DNA from: Buxus sempervirens
Lineage: Eukaryota > Streptophyta > Magnoliopsida > Buxales > Buxaceae
NCBI GenBank assembly: GCA_947561395.2
Contig: OX387192.1
Coordinates: 8,096,221 to 8,160,220 of the forward strand
Direction of reading: 5' to 3'
DNA length: 64,000 nt
Positions 11,455-21,461 of this stretch are shown in pieces (positions within the stretch are counted from its first letter, which is position 1; each line of letters begins with the position of its first letter). The position numbers and the translations under genes are program-made. The notes beneath the pieces were generated by a model, which saw only the letters and a list, made by a program, of their open reading frames with translations, did not search any database and had not been told where the DNA came from.

Positions 11455-12689
11455 GTTGTGGATTTGAGCCTTTTTGGTGTTTGTTCATGTTTTTGACTTT
11501 TTTGATTTGCTTGCTATTTTGTGTTTTTAGCATGTCTTTGTTTTGCTTGCTGTTTGGTGTTCTTAAGCATGTGGGATAGGTTGTAAATCTGATTTATTGC
11601 TTAAGAATCCATGGGGGTAGAAACATGCTTAATTCTGATTCATAGGATTGTTTCTAGAAACATGCATAGGGGAGGTTTATTTTGATAAACCATGCTTATT
11701 TCTTGCTGTATTTTAATATGCATGTTCTAATTTTCAGCATGCTTTCTATGGTGTATTTTGGATATATAATATGAGCATATGTTGACATGATTTGGATGAT
11801 TTTTTATGAGCATGTTTTGGGTGCTATAGGATTGCTTTATTTACTTGTTTATTTAAAATATGCTTTCCTATTATGCCTTGGTTTGTTTATGCATGGCTGC
11901 GAAAAGAGTGGCAAGGGTTTGGGACGTTGTGAATGTGACCTATGTTTACAATGCACTGTGCACCTTTTTATTTTTTTACACGGCCTACCTATCACCTATA
12001 GGAAGTTGAACAAGAATGTGTGTAGCTTGGCGCACCGAGGTCGATACTTCGGAAAGCGAAAGTGAAAACATTCACCTTAGAACTTTGAGCTAATGATGTG
12101 ATGATAATGTGGATCTGGGATTCTGGTCATCACTAGGCTTGAGTGCTAAGTTGCCATTAAGCCAAAACCCAAAACCCCTACGCTTGAAGGTGGAGTTACA
12201 CGTTTTTGGCTAAATTACACAATTACGTGGGAATATGGGGTTTGTATGATTGTGGGAAGGCCGTATGCATGGCTTACAAACCAGGGCATAATGCGGATGC
12301 TATATTCAAGGTAAACAAGGTAACAAGGTAATCCTATTGTTTTGCATTATTTTCATGTCATAGGGGTGTCATGGTACCCATGGGTTTGGGATAAAATTGG
12401 TCCCAAAATATGCATATTTGCTAAAAGTTGGTACAGCCCATAGGAAGAGTTTCTAACTCTGTTTAGAATCAATCCTACCCTATGTACACACAAGAGGCAA
12501 CAAAAGGATATCAAATTCTTGAGTATGATGTCAATTTGGAGGGTACATGTGCCCTCCCTATCATGTGTTTTACAAATAGGCCAAAGTCCACTTTGGGACA
12601 GTTTAGAAGCTCTGCAATGGGTGAACCGTACGTTTGGATGAACAATGAAAGTGATCAAACCATGTAAAAACTGGAAAAATATAACAGAG
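11455..12689 (+). other. retrotransposon leader without recognisable gene
   Basis: T-rich sequence with several CATG-rich stretches. The longest frames here (about 90-100 codons) show no family motif. All of it lies inside the predicted leader intron. Confidence 0.6.
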
Positions 12690-12699
12690 TTCCGTAAAA

Positions 12700-12835
12700 C
12701 CGCATTTGGTACACGGGCTGGGCTTGCCCATATTGGTTATACGGGCTAGGCTCGCCCGTGTTTACCATACGGTCACGGCTTGCTCGTAATTTAAATACGG
12801 GCAGGGCTGGACCGTACTGTGTATACGGTTTTCTC
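12700..12835. repeat. second cluster of inverted CCCGTA/TACGGG motifs, in the leader
   Basis: It contains ACGGGCTGGGCTTGCCC, ACGGGCTAGGCTCGCCCGT and CCGTACTGTGTATACGG. It resembles the U3 cluster (9723-9835) in motif and spacing, although it lies 3 kb downstream and outside the LTR. Confidence 0.6.
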
Positions 12836-12987
12836 GGAATATTCAACTTTAATCAGTTTTTCCCACTAAAATATTCTTTTAACCTTTAAATAATGATAAA
12901 GGGAAACAAGTTTGAATAAAATGCTTCAAAAAAAAAGAAACAAACAAACAAACAAAATAATTAAAAGAAAAAATGTGAGAGAAGGGT

Positions 12988-13744
12988 TCCTTGGGCTTCT
13001 GAAAGCCTTTGAATTTCAGACTTTTTCAAAACTCTTGGGCCTCTGAAAGCCTTTGAATTTCAGATTTTTCAAAAAAATCCTGGGCCTCTGAAAGCCTTTG
13101 AATTTCAGACTTTTTCTCAAAAAAAAAAAAGAAAAAAAAAAACCCCGGGCCTCTGAAAGCCTTTGAATTTCAGACTTTTTCTCAAAAAACCCCGGGCCTC
13201 TGAAAGCCTTTGAATTTCAGACTTTTTCTCAAAAAACTCCGGGCCTCTGGAAGCCTTTGAATTTCAGAACTTTTGGGCCTCTGAAAGCCTTTGAATTTCA
13301 GACCTTTTTCTTTTGGGCCTCTGAAAGCCTTTGAATTTCAGAACTTTTGGGCCTCTGAAAGCCTTTGAATTTCAGACCTTTTCCTTTTGGGCCTCTGAAA
13401 GCCTTTGAATTTCAGAACTTTTGGGCCTCTGAAAGCCTTTGAATTTCAGACCTTTTTCTTTTGGGCCTCTGAAAGCCTTTGAATTTCAGAACTTTTGGGC
13501 CTCTGAAAGCCTTTGAATTTCAGACCTTTTTCTTTTGGGCCTCTGAAAGCCTTTGAATTTCAGAACTTTTGGGCCTCTGAAAGCCTTTGAATTTCAGACC
13601 TTTTTCTTTTGGGCCTCTGAAAGCCTTTGAATTTCAGAACTTTTGGGCCTCTGAAAGCCTTTGAATTTCAGACATTTTTCTTTTGGGCCTCTGAAAGCTT
13701 TCGAATTTCAGAACTTTTGGGCCTCTGAAAGCCTTTGAATTTCA

Positions 13745-13775
<31 letters not shown>

Positions 13776-13970
13776 CCCTGGGCCTCTGAAAGCCTTTGAA
13801 TTTCAGACTTTTATTAAAAATCCCCGGGCCTCTGAAAGCCTCTGAATTTCAGACCTTTTCCAAAAATATCCCTGGGCCTCTGAAAGCCTTTGAATTTCAG
13901 ACCTTTTTTAAAAAAAAAAAAAAACCCCCGGGCTTCTGAAAGCCTTTGAATTTCAGACCTTTCTCTCTTT
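12988..13970. repeat. array of about 23 hairpin units GGGCCTCTGAAAGCCTTTGA...
   Basis: Each unit contains a perfect 7-bp inverted repeat, TCTGAAA and TTTCAGA, around a nine-base loop GCCTTTGAA. Units alternate between two spacers, giving a higher-order period of about 73-74 bp at 13260-13720. Outer units have A-rich spacers. Changes are few (13248 GGAAG; 13697 GCTTTCG), so the array has been homogenised recently. It lies directly before the gag splice acceptor. Confidence 0.95.
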
Positions 13971-14241
13971 TGTGGGACCTGTTGGAAGCCCTAGAATATT
14001 CCAACAATTCAATTCGAAAAAATAAAAAAAATAATAAAAATAAAAAATATAAAAAAAAAAAAAAAAAAAGAAGCAAATAAAGAAAAAAAAAATCCAAACT
14101 CGTCTTCACCCAGCTTGCACATAGGCATACCTAGACATGTGAATGAGATTAAATTGGCACTGATATTTTTCCTTTATCTTTTCACCAGGTACTAATACAT
14201 TTGCAATCATAGCTCCTGTAACCAGATCAAGAGCTCGAGCC

Positions 14242-17200
14242 ATGAATCCCATTGAAGATGAAGTTGATGCTCCTCATCCAGATGTCGTTCTACTCCAAGA
14301 ACAAGTGGCAGGACTAGCCCGAATGCTAGAGAACATACTGTCAGTACAGGCCCAACAAGTGCAGGCCCAACAAATGCAGGCCCAGAACCAGGCATCCACA
14401 TCCAACCCTGCACCTCCACCCCAAGTCAACGTTCCACCTCCAGTGCAACCAACTCCTGAACCCGTCTATGAACCCACCCCTGAACCTATACTGACCAGGG
14501 ATGAGACAGCTGAATCAAACAAGGCTAAGGAAAAGGAAAGGATAAGGGAAGAGGTTGAAAGAAAGTTCATGCATAAGTTAGAAATGATCCAAGATGAACT
14601 TAGGGAAGTCAAAGGGGTAAACAATTTTGGAGGCACCAATTTTGAAGACCTGTGCCTATACCCCAATGTGAACCTGCCGGCTAAGTTTAAGTGCCCAGAC
14701 TTGGACAAGTATGATGGCACTGGGTGCCCTATGAGCCACCTAAAGTTATACTGTGGTGCCCTATGCCAGTTTGGGCAGGATGAAGGTGTTCTAATCCAAC
14801 TTTTCCAAAGGAGCCTGACTGGAACCGCATTAAGATGGTTTGCTACTCTAGACCATGGAAAGATCAAAAGATGGAAGGACCTAGCTGATGCATTCCTAAC
14901 TCAATACAGGTTCAATTCTGAGATCATGCCAGATAGGTATGACGTCATGAGAATGAGCAAAGGAAGAGAAGAGACTGTAAGGCAATATGCCAAGAGGTGG
15001 AGGGAGACGGCCTCCCAGGTCAGGCCACCCATGCTAGAACAGGAAATGATTTCTACCTTCATAAGCACTTTGGGTCAACCATTCTACAGCCACTTGGTGG
15101 GTCAGACCACCACTAATTTTGCAGCTTTGGTTCAGGTGGCTGACCGAATTGAGGATGGAATAAGGTCAGGTAAGATAATTGACCACTCTGCCATGGTTAG
15201 CCAGCAGGACCCCAACCTAAAGAAAGGAAGCGGGACAAAAAAGAATGGGAACAAGAAGGAGGGTGAGGTAAACATGGTACAGCCACCATCTGGCCCTAAC
15301 AAGCCCATACAAATCAATGTACCGGCTCATTTTCCTACTCCATCTCCACCTACCCAGGCCCCTATGAGGGTTAATGTTCCAACAGCACCTTCAGACCAAA
15401 AAAGGGTTTTTACCAAAGAGGAAAAGGATGCCTATTTTGCAGCAAGGAGAAATAGGGTTTTTACCCCTATTCCAATGACTCCCTCTCAATTGCTGCCCAC
15501 TTTATTGCAAGGAGGGTATATCACCTTAAGAGAACCTAATCCGAATGCATCTAAGGGGAGAAATTTTGACCCCTCCACCACTTGTGATTACCATATGGGT
15601 GCACCTGGGCACCCTACAGACAAGTGCTGGCCTTTGAAACATGCCATTCAGGATTTACTAGACCAGAATACCCTGTCTTTCAATACAGGGGCTTCCAATC
15701 CTCCAAGAACAGATATTGGACAAAACCCACTGCCCCAACATCACGGGACAGGCCCATCTAATGTCATAGGAGTCATCTCTTCTGACAAAATAACCTTTGA
15801 CCCATCTCAATTAATTGCTCCCATAGGGACAACGGTCAAAGTATATTTTGACAGGAGAAGTGAAGGCAAAGAAATAAACATGATTTCAAAGGGGAATGAT
15901 GGTGCTGTAAAGAACATTAGCTCATCTTTGGACCGGGTCTCATCCCTCATGGCCCAGATGAACATTGCCAACCCACCTTTGGTCATTAATTGCCATCCAT
16001 CCACTTTTACTCCGCCCATTCAGTCTAGGCCACCATTGGTCATAAATTGTGACCCCCTTAGTGCATCAGTCACTTCTGCAAACCCCCAACCAAAACAACT
16101 TCCTCCATTGGTTGTTAATGTTCCTATTACTCAGACTTCCATTGCCAAGTCCAAACTTCCCCCATTGGTGGTGAACGTCCCTAAGCCTTCCTACATTGAA
16201 TCGGCTATACCATGGAACTACAGTGAAGCATTTACCACTACATGCCCTGCAGCTGAAAACAAGGAAGAAGTAAACCTCATGATGAGGTCAGGAAAATGTG
16301 TAGGGGTGGAAGAAAAACAAAAGGAAACAGAGAAAAAGAAGGAAGAAGAAAGAAATAAAGGCAAGGCCAAAGTAGGGGAAGAGGCCCCTCAGGTAACTAA
16401 CAGTGAGGCTGCTGACCTCATGAAGGTAATAAAAAAAAGTGAGTTCAATGTCCTCGAGCAGTTGAACAAAGTCCCTGCCCAGATCTCAATACTGGGCCTA
16501 TTGTTAAATTCAGAAAAACATAGGGACTCCTTGTTAAGGATACTCCAGGGGGCCCATGTGCCTAAAAACATTGAACCAGACCAACTAGGCCGGATGGTTG
16601 GGCAAATATTATCTCATAATGTTATAACCTTTTCTGAAACGGAAATTAGTCCAGCAGGATACCATCATGTGGATCCATTGCACATTGCTGTGCTCAGTAA
16701 GGGCTGCATGATAGCCCGGGTCTTGATTGATAATGGGTCAGCCCTCAATGTCTGCCCATTAGTAACCTTTGTTAAGCTCAATCTGGAGCGAAACAAAATA
16801 AAACAAAACGGAAGAATTATAAGAGCATTTGACAGCTCTAAAACACACTCCCTAGGGGAGGTTGAACTGCCGGTCACAATTGGACCGTATATTTTCAACA
16901 TCACATTTGAAGTGATGGATATACCTGCGGCTTTCAACCTACTCCTAGGAAGGCCGTGGATTCATACGGCTAGGGCCATACCATCTACCCTCCACCAGAG
17001 AGTCAAATACATTAGAGGGCAAAAGGTGATTACCGTCCTGGCCGAAAACTTGGTTCCCCCCATGTGGTCCCCTGATGTACCCTGTATTAACACGGAAATG
17101 ACAGCAGATAAAATGGCGTTTCACTCTTTTCAATTTGAAGCTGTGAATTATATACCTGGGGGGTATCAGCAAAAAGAAAGAAAATTGACCTGTGCTGAAA

Positions 17201-17874
17201 AAATGGTCAAAAATGTATTAGAAAAGTACCATTTTCACCCTGGAAAAGGTCTGGGGATTAACCTACAAGGAAGGATAGAACCAGTACAGGTTAAGAAGAT
17301 GGTGCACAGAGCAGGATTGGGGTCCAAGCCAAGGAAATGGAGAAGACAGGGGCAGATAGAAGCTATGAAATTCCCGCACATCAGGGAAACTTTTCCTAAG
17401 CTGTCTCACATGATTCAGCTGTCTCCTCCTGAGGATCAGTCTAAACCTCCATACTACAATGTCAACCCATTCCAGAAACCCAAACCCTCCACAATACAAC
17501 CATATGTTCCACCTCCACCTCCACAAGCATCTGGTGGGCCTGGGCCACAAACAGAACAGAGGCAGGATTTTTCTGAGGACATAGGGGCATTCTTTGCCAT
17601 GACAGAAGGCAACCAAGAAAAAGTAGCAGAGGAGCTACCTTTTATTGATTGGGCCGCAGTAGAAGTTCCATCTGGAACTGGCCCTACCGAAGAAGCAGGC
17701 AATGCAACTCACCCAGTACTGGTGATCTCAGATGCAGACCCTGAGCTTGAGAAGCAGGCTTGTATCCCTGCCCCAGATTCTTTCATTCTGAATAATTGGG
17801 AGGAAACTCCCCTTACTTTTGAAGCCGCGTTTGTTTGGCAAACAGACATGGCTTCCAAAAAAAAACTCCATTAA
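14242..17874 (+). CDS. Gag-protease polyprotein of the Tat-like element (1210 aa)
   Basis: It makes the capsid/nucleocapsid protein of the retrotransposon particle and the aspartic protease that processes it. The retrotransposon Gag core lies at about residues 135-320 (ALRWF, RWKDLADAFLTQY, VRQYAKRWRE). A CX2HX5HX4C zinc knuckle-like motif starts at C448. The protease signature, IDNGSALNV, has its catalytic Asp at about residue 830 (DNG in place of the usual DTG or DSG). The YIFNITFEVMDI and LLGRPW segments follow. A G-patch-like stretch (about 985-1035: GKGLG and GLGSKP with spaced glycines) comes next, then a proline-rich tail. The start is the first ATG after the predicted splice acceptor, in context GAGCCATGA. 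The frame ends at TAA 17872-17874 and overlaps pol by 40 bases. There are no internal stops. Confidence 0.93.
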   Translation: MNPIEDEVDAPHPDVVLLQEQVAGLARMLENILSVQAQQVQAQQMQAQNQASTSNPAPPPQVNVPPPVQPTPEPVYEPTPEPILTRDETAESNKAKEKERIREEVERKFMHKLEMIQDELREVKGVNNFGGTNFEDLCLYPNVNLPAKFKCPDLDKYDGTGCPMSHLKLYCGALCQFGQDEGVLIQLFQRSLTGTALRWFATLDHGKIKRWKDLADAFLTQYRFNSEIMPDRYDVMRMSKGREETVRQYAKRWRETASQVRPPMLEQEMISTFISTLGQPFYSHLVGQTTTNFAALVQVADRIEDGIRSGKIIDHSAMVSQQDPNLKKGSGTKKNGNKKEGEVNMVQPPSGPNKPIQINVPAHFPTPSPPTQAPMRVNVPTAPSDQKRVFTKEEKDAYFAARRNRVFTPIPMTPSQLLPTLLQGGYITLREPNPNASKGRNFDPSTTCDYHMGAPGHPTDKCWPLKHAIQDLLDQNTLSFNTGASNPPRTDIGQNPLPQHHGTGPSNVIGVISSDKITFDPSQLIAPIGTTVKVYFDRRSEGKEINMISKGNDGAVKNISSSLDRVSSLMAQMNIANPPLVINCHPSTFTPPIQSRPPLVINCDPLSASVTSANPQPKQLPPLVVNVPITQTSIAKSKLPPLVVNVPKPSYIESAIPWNYSEAFTTTCPAAENKEEVNLMMRSGKCVGVEEKQKETEKKKEEERNKGKAKVGEEAPQVTNSEAADLMKVIKKSEFNVLEQLNKVPAQISILGLLLNSEKHRDSLLRILQGAHVPKNIEPDQLGRMVGQILSHNVITFSETEISPAGYHHVDPLHIAVLSKGCMIARVLIDNGSALNVCPLVTFVKLNLERNKIKQNGRIIRAFDSSKTHSLGEVELPVTIGPYIFNITFEVMDIPAAFNLLLGRPWIHTARAIPSTLHQRVKYIRGQKVITVLAENLVPPMWSPDVPCINTEMTADKMAFHSFQFEAVNYIPGGYQQKERKLTCAEKMVKNVLEKYHFHPGKGLGINLQGRIEPVQVKKMVHRAGLGSKPRKWRRQGQIEAMKFPHIRETFPKLSHMIQLSPPEDQSKPPYYNVNPFQKPKPSTIQPYVPPPPPQASGGPGPQTEQRQDFSEDIGAFFAMTEGNQEKVAEELPFIDWAAVEVPSGTGPTEEAGNATHPVLVISDADPELEKQACIPAPDSFILNNWEETPLTFEAAFVWQTDMASKKKLH

Positions 17875-20800
17875 TGGAATGCCCTTTTCCTGAAGGTTTT
17901 AATGAGCCTTCGTCTTCAGGGAAAGATTTTGTAGAAGGCTCTCAAATAACACAAAAGGATTTTTCAGTTTTTTCTAGAAAAGATAAATTTTTCAAAAGGG
18001 TCCAAACCATTTATGAACCATATAAGCAAACGGAATTGGATCAGGATGAGTATGACTTCGACCTTGAGCTCGACTTTGACCTAATGGGGGTTGAAGAAGA
18101 GACCGAGGACGAAGAAAACGACGTTCCAATAGAAATCACATATCAATTAGAGCGTCATGAAAAGGGGGTCCAACCCAATATCGAAGAGACCATATCAATC
18201 AACCTAGGGACCGAAGATGACCCAAAAATAGTGAAGATTGGGGTATGTCTATCTGAGGTACAGCGGGATGAAATGATACGATTTTTGGCTGATTATGAAG
18301 ATGTGTTTGCATGGTCGTATCGGGATATGCCGGGGTTAGACACAGATATGGTGGTGCACAGGCTACCCATTCTACCAGACTCTAAGCCAGTTAAGCAGAA
18401 ACTGAGAAGGCTAAAACCTGAGTGGACATTGAAGGTTAAAGATGAAGTAGTTAAGCAATTCCAAGCTGGATTCTTAGCAGTGTCCACATACCCCGAATGG
18501 CTTGCAAATATAGTGCCAGTACCAAAGAAGGATGGAAAGGTCAGAATGTGCGTAGATTATAGAGATTTGAATAAGGCAAGTCCAAAGGATGATTTTCCAC
18601 TTCCACACATAGATATCTTGGTGGATAAAACCGCTGTACATAGCCTGTTCTCATTCATGGACGGGTTTTCTGGGTACAATCAGATTAAGATGGCTAAGGA
18701 AGACCAAGAGAAGACAGCCTTTATCACCCCTTGGGGTACCTTCCACTACACTGTCATGCCATTTGGACTTAAGAATGCTGGGGCAACCTACCAGAGGGCC
18801 ATGACAGCCTTGTTCCATGATATGATCCATAAGGAGATGGAGGTTTATGTGGATGATATGATAGCCAAATCATGTGAGGAAGAAGACCACTTGATCAACT
18901 TGAAGAAGGTATTTGACCGACTTAGGAAATACAGTCTAAGGCTTAACCCTGCTAAGTGTGTCTTTGGGGCTACATCAGGAAAATTATTGGGTTTTATAGT
19001 AAGCAGAAGGGGAATTGAGATTGACCCAGCTAAAGCTAAAGCCATCATTGAAATGCCATCACCCAGAACCGAGAGGGAAGTTCGGGGTTTTCTTGGGAGG
19101 ATTCAGTACATAAGCCGGTTCATAGCACAGCTCACCGCTATCTGTGAACCAATTTTCAAACTTCTAAGAAAGAATAACCCGACAATCTGGAATGATGATT
19201 GCCAAGAAGCCTTTGACACAATAAAGGAATACTTATTGAACCCACCTGTGCTAGTACCACCAACTCCAGGAAGGCCATTAATTCTATACTTGTCTGTTTT
19301 GGAGACATCAATGGGGTGTGTCTTAGGACAGCATGACAACACAGGCAGAAAGGAGAGGGCGATTTACTACCTGAGTAAGAAATTTACAGAATATGAAGCC
19401 AAGTATTCGCCTTTAGAAAAGACTTGTTGTGCTTTAGTATGGGCAACTCAGAGACTAAGGCACTATTTCCTTAGTCATTCCACCTTATTGATATCCCGCA
19501 TGGACCCTTTGAAGTATCTATTTGAGAAACCAGCTTTAACTGGCAGAACAGCAAAGTGGCAGTTGTTACTCTCTGAATTTGACCTCACCTATATCACGCA
19601 GAAGGCCATTAAGGGTCAAGCTATTGCAGATCACTTAGCTGCACACCCTTTACCAGAATACCAACCCTTAAAGACCAACTTCCCTGATGAGGCAATCCTG
19701 TTTGCTGAAGAGGAAGAAGGCGAAAGCTCATGGCAAATGTTTTTTGATGGGGCCGCCAATATGAATGGAAATGGAATAGGGGCTGTATTGATCAAGCCAC
19801 ATGGGGCACATATCCCAATCGCAGTGAAGTTAAGGTTCCAATGCACGAACAATATAGCAGAGTATGAAGCATGCATAATTGGGTTACAAGCAGCCTTAGA
19901 CCATGAAGTAGAGGAACTTGACGTATATGGGGATTCGAGTCTTATCATCTTCCAAACAACTAGTGAATGGAAAACCAAGGATCACAAATTGATCCCCTAT
20001 CACCAGTATTTGGAAGAAATAAGCACCAAGTTTACTCGAATTTCCTTCAATTATATGCCAAGGGCCAAAAACCAGTTTGCAGATGCTCTGGCAACATTGG
20101 CTTCAATGGTCAGTATGCCAGAAGGGGTTGATATTAGACCATTAGAAATTGAAGTCAGAGATGAACCAGCCTACTGCCTTGTTCTAGAAGAAACCCCAGA
20201 AGAAGAAGTACCATGGTTTCAAGACATTAAGAACTTCCTAAATGATCGAAGTTTACCAGAAAATGTCACCTCTACAGAAAAAAGAACAATACAGAGGTTG
20301 GCAGGACAGTTCTTACTAAGTGGTGGGCAGTTGTACAAAAGATCACACAATGATATACTACTTAGATGTGTTGCAAAGACTGAGTCAGAAAGGATAGTTG
20401 AAACGGTACATGGAGGAGTGTGTGGACCCCATATGAATGGGCATATGCTTGCCAAGAAGATTCTGCGATTGGGATATTACTGGTCGACTATGGAGCATGA
20501 TTGCTATATGCACGTTAAAAGGTGTCATTTATGCCAAGTGTACGCGGATAACAAGCATGCACCCCCAAGTGAATTACACACTATGACATCTCCGTGGCCT
20601 TTTTCTATGTGGGGTATAGATGTCATTGGCATGATCTCTCCAAAGGCATCAAATGGACACAGGTTTATACTTGTAGCAATCGATTACTTCACCAAGTGGG
20701 TAGAGGCAGCTTCATATGCAAACATTACAAGTAGCCATGTTCTTAAGTTTTTGAAGCATAACATCATTTGCCGCTATGGTTTGCCAAGTGCCATAGTAAC

Positions 20801-21461
20801 AGACAATGCTTCAAACCTTAAGAACAAAGACATGAGGAAGATGTGTGAACAATTTCAGATTACCCACCACAAGTCAGCGCCTTACAGACCAAAGATGAAT
20901 GGGGCAGTGGAAGCAGCCAATAAGCATATAAAGAAGATTATTCAAAAGATGGTAGTGAGTTTTAAAGATTGGCATGAAATGCTGCCACTTGCTCTACATG
21001 CTTACAGAACCTCAATTCGGACTTCTACAGGAGCGACCCCATACTCCTTAGTCTATGGAATGGAAGCAGTTTTACCAGTGGAAGTGGAAATACCTTCACT
21101 AAGAGTGCTAATGGAAGCAGAATTAGAAGAAGCTGAATGGATACAGTCTAGACATGATCAACTCAATTTAATTGAAGAAAAGCGTTTGAAGGCACTTAGT
21201 CATGGCCAAATATATCGGAAGAGGATGGCTAGGGCTTACAATAAAAAAGTGAAGCCCAGAACTTTCCAAGAAGGAAATTTGGTATTAAAGAAGATTTTAC
21301 CCTTTTTGGAAGATCCTCGTGGAAAGTTCAAACCAAATTGGGAAGGACCTTATGTGGTCAAGAAAGTTCTATCAGGGGGTGCTCTCATCTTAACAGAAAT
21401 GGATGGGAAGGATTTTCCTGAGCCAATCAACTCTGATGCAGTAAAGAGATATTTTCCATGA
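17835..21461 (+). CDS. Pol polyprotein: reverse transcriptase, RNase H, second RNase H, integrase (about 1208 codons)
   Basis: It copies the RNA genome into DNA and integrates it. RT lies at about residues 190-380, with VPKKDGKVRMCVDYRDLNKA, FMDGFSGYNQI, MPFGLKNAGATYQ and the catalytic YVDD at 338-341. The linked RNase H lies at about 470-610. A second RNase H-like domain (about 635-760: FFDGAAN, NIAEYEACI, YGDSSLI, NQFADALA, with its acidic residues) is the hallmark of the Tat group. Integrase has an HHCC finger (HGG..HMNGH..CHLC), then the D-D-E triad in GIDVIG, TDNASN and NGAVEAANK, and a C-terminal domain ending RYFP. The frame is open from TTG 17835, but the first ATG is at 17873. Expression probably needs frameshifting from gag. 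No stops interrupt it. Confidence 0.95.
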   Translation: MANRHGFQKKTPLMECPFPEGFNEPSSSGKDFVEGSQITQKDFSVFSRKDKFFKRVQTIYEPYKQTELDQDEYDFDLELDFDLMGVEEETEDEENDVPIEITYQLERHEKGVQPNIEETISINLGTEDDPKIVKIGVCLSEVQRDEMIRFLADYEDVFAWSYRDMPGLDTDMVVHRLPILPDSKPVKQKLRRLKPEWTLKVKDEVVKQFQAGFLAVSTYPEWLANIVPVPKKDGKVRMCVDYRDLNKASPKDDFPLPHIDILVDKTAVHSLFSFMDGFSGYNQIKMAKEDQEKTAFITPWGTFHYTVMPFGLKNAGATYQRAMTALFHDMIHKEMEVYVDDMIAKSCEEEDHLINLKKVFDRLRKYSLRLNPAKCVFGATSGKLLGFIVSRRGIEIDPAKAKAIIEMPSPRTEREVRGFLGRIQYISRFIAQLTAICEPIFKLLRKNNPTIWNDDCQEAFDTIKEYLLNPPVLVPPTPGRPLILYLSVLETSMGCVLGQHDNTGRKERAIYYLSKKFTEYEAKYSPLEKTCCALVWATQRLRHYFLSHSTLLISRMDPLKYLFEKPALTGRTAKWQLLLSEFDLTYITQKAIKGQAIADHLAAHPLPEYQPLKTNFPDEAILFAEEEEGESSWQMFFDGAANMNGNGIGAVLIKPHGAHIPIAVKLRFQCTNNIAEYEACIIGLQAALDHEVEELDVYGDSSLIIFQTTSEWKTKDHKLIPYHQYLEEISTKFTRISFNYMPRAKNQFADALATLASMVSMPEGVDIRPLEIEVRDEPAYCLVLEETPEEEVPWFQDIKNFLNDRSLPENVTSTEKRTIQRLAGQFLLSGGQLYKRSHNDILLRCVAKTESERIVETVHGGVCGPHMNGHMLAKKILRLGYYWSTMEHDCYMHVKRCHLCQVYADNKHAPPSELHTMTSPWPFSMWGIDVIGMISPKASNGHRFILVAIDYFTKWVEAASYANITSSHVLKFLKHNIICRYGLPSAIVTDNASNLKNKDMRKMCEQFQITHHKSAPYRPKMNGAVEAANKHIKKIIQKMVVSFKDWHEMLPLALHAYRTSIRTSTGATPYSLVYGMEAVLPVEVEIPSLRVLMEAELEEAEWIQSRHDQLNLIEEKRLKALSHGQIYRKRMARAYNKKVKPRTFQEGNLVLKKILPFLEDPRGKFKPNWEGPYVVKKVLSGGALILTEMDGKDFPEPINSDAVKRYFP
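17857..17865 (+). promoter_or_regulatory. A9 run in the gag/pol overlap, candidate frameshift site
   Basis: Nine consecutive A residues occupy three AAA codons of gag, nine nucleotides before the last complete gag codon ends. The pol frame is -1 relative to gag and is open across this point. A homopolymer slip is the simplest way to join the two frames. No obvious ATG for pol precedes RT-critical sequence except 17872 (ATG in TTAATGG), so re-initiation is the alternative. Confidence 0.6.

Larger units (their letters stand above)
10149..14188 (+). other. predicted 4040-nt leader intron of the central retrotransposon
   Basis: The donor CAATCCAG^GTAAGT lies at 10149, about 80 nt downstream of the expected start of transcription, and is conserved in the solo LTR. 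The acceptor has a pyrimidine-rich tract ending TTTTCACCAG at 14188, 53 nt before the gag ATG. Joining the flanks gives a short leader with no ATG before 14242, whereas the unspliced leader has dozens. The intron contains the primer binding site, so spliced RNA could only serve as messenger. Ogre elements of the same group are known to splice, but at a different place. This intron is a prediction from sequence. Confidence 0.6.
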
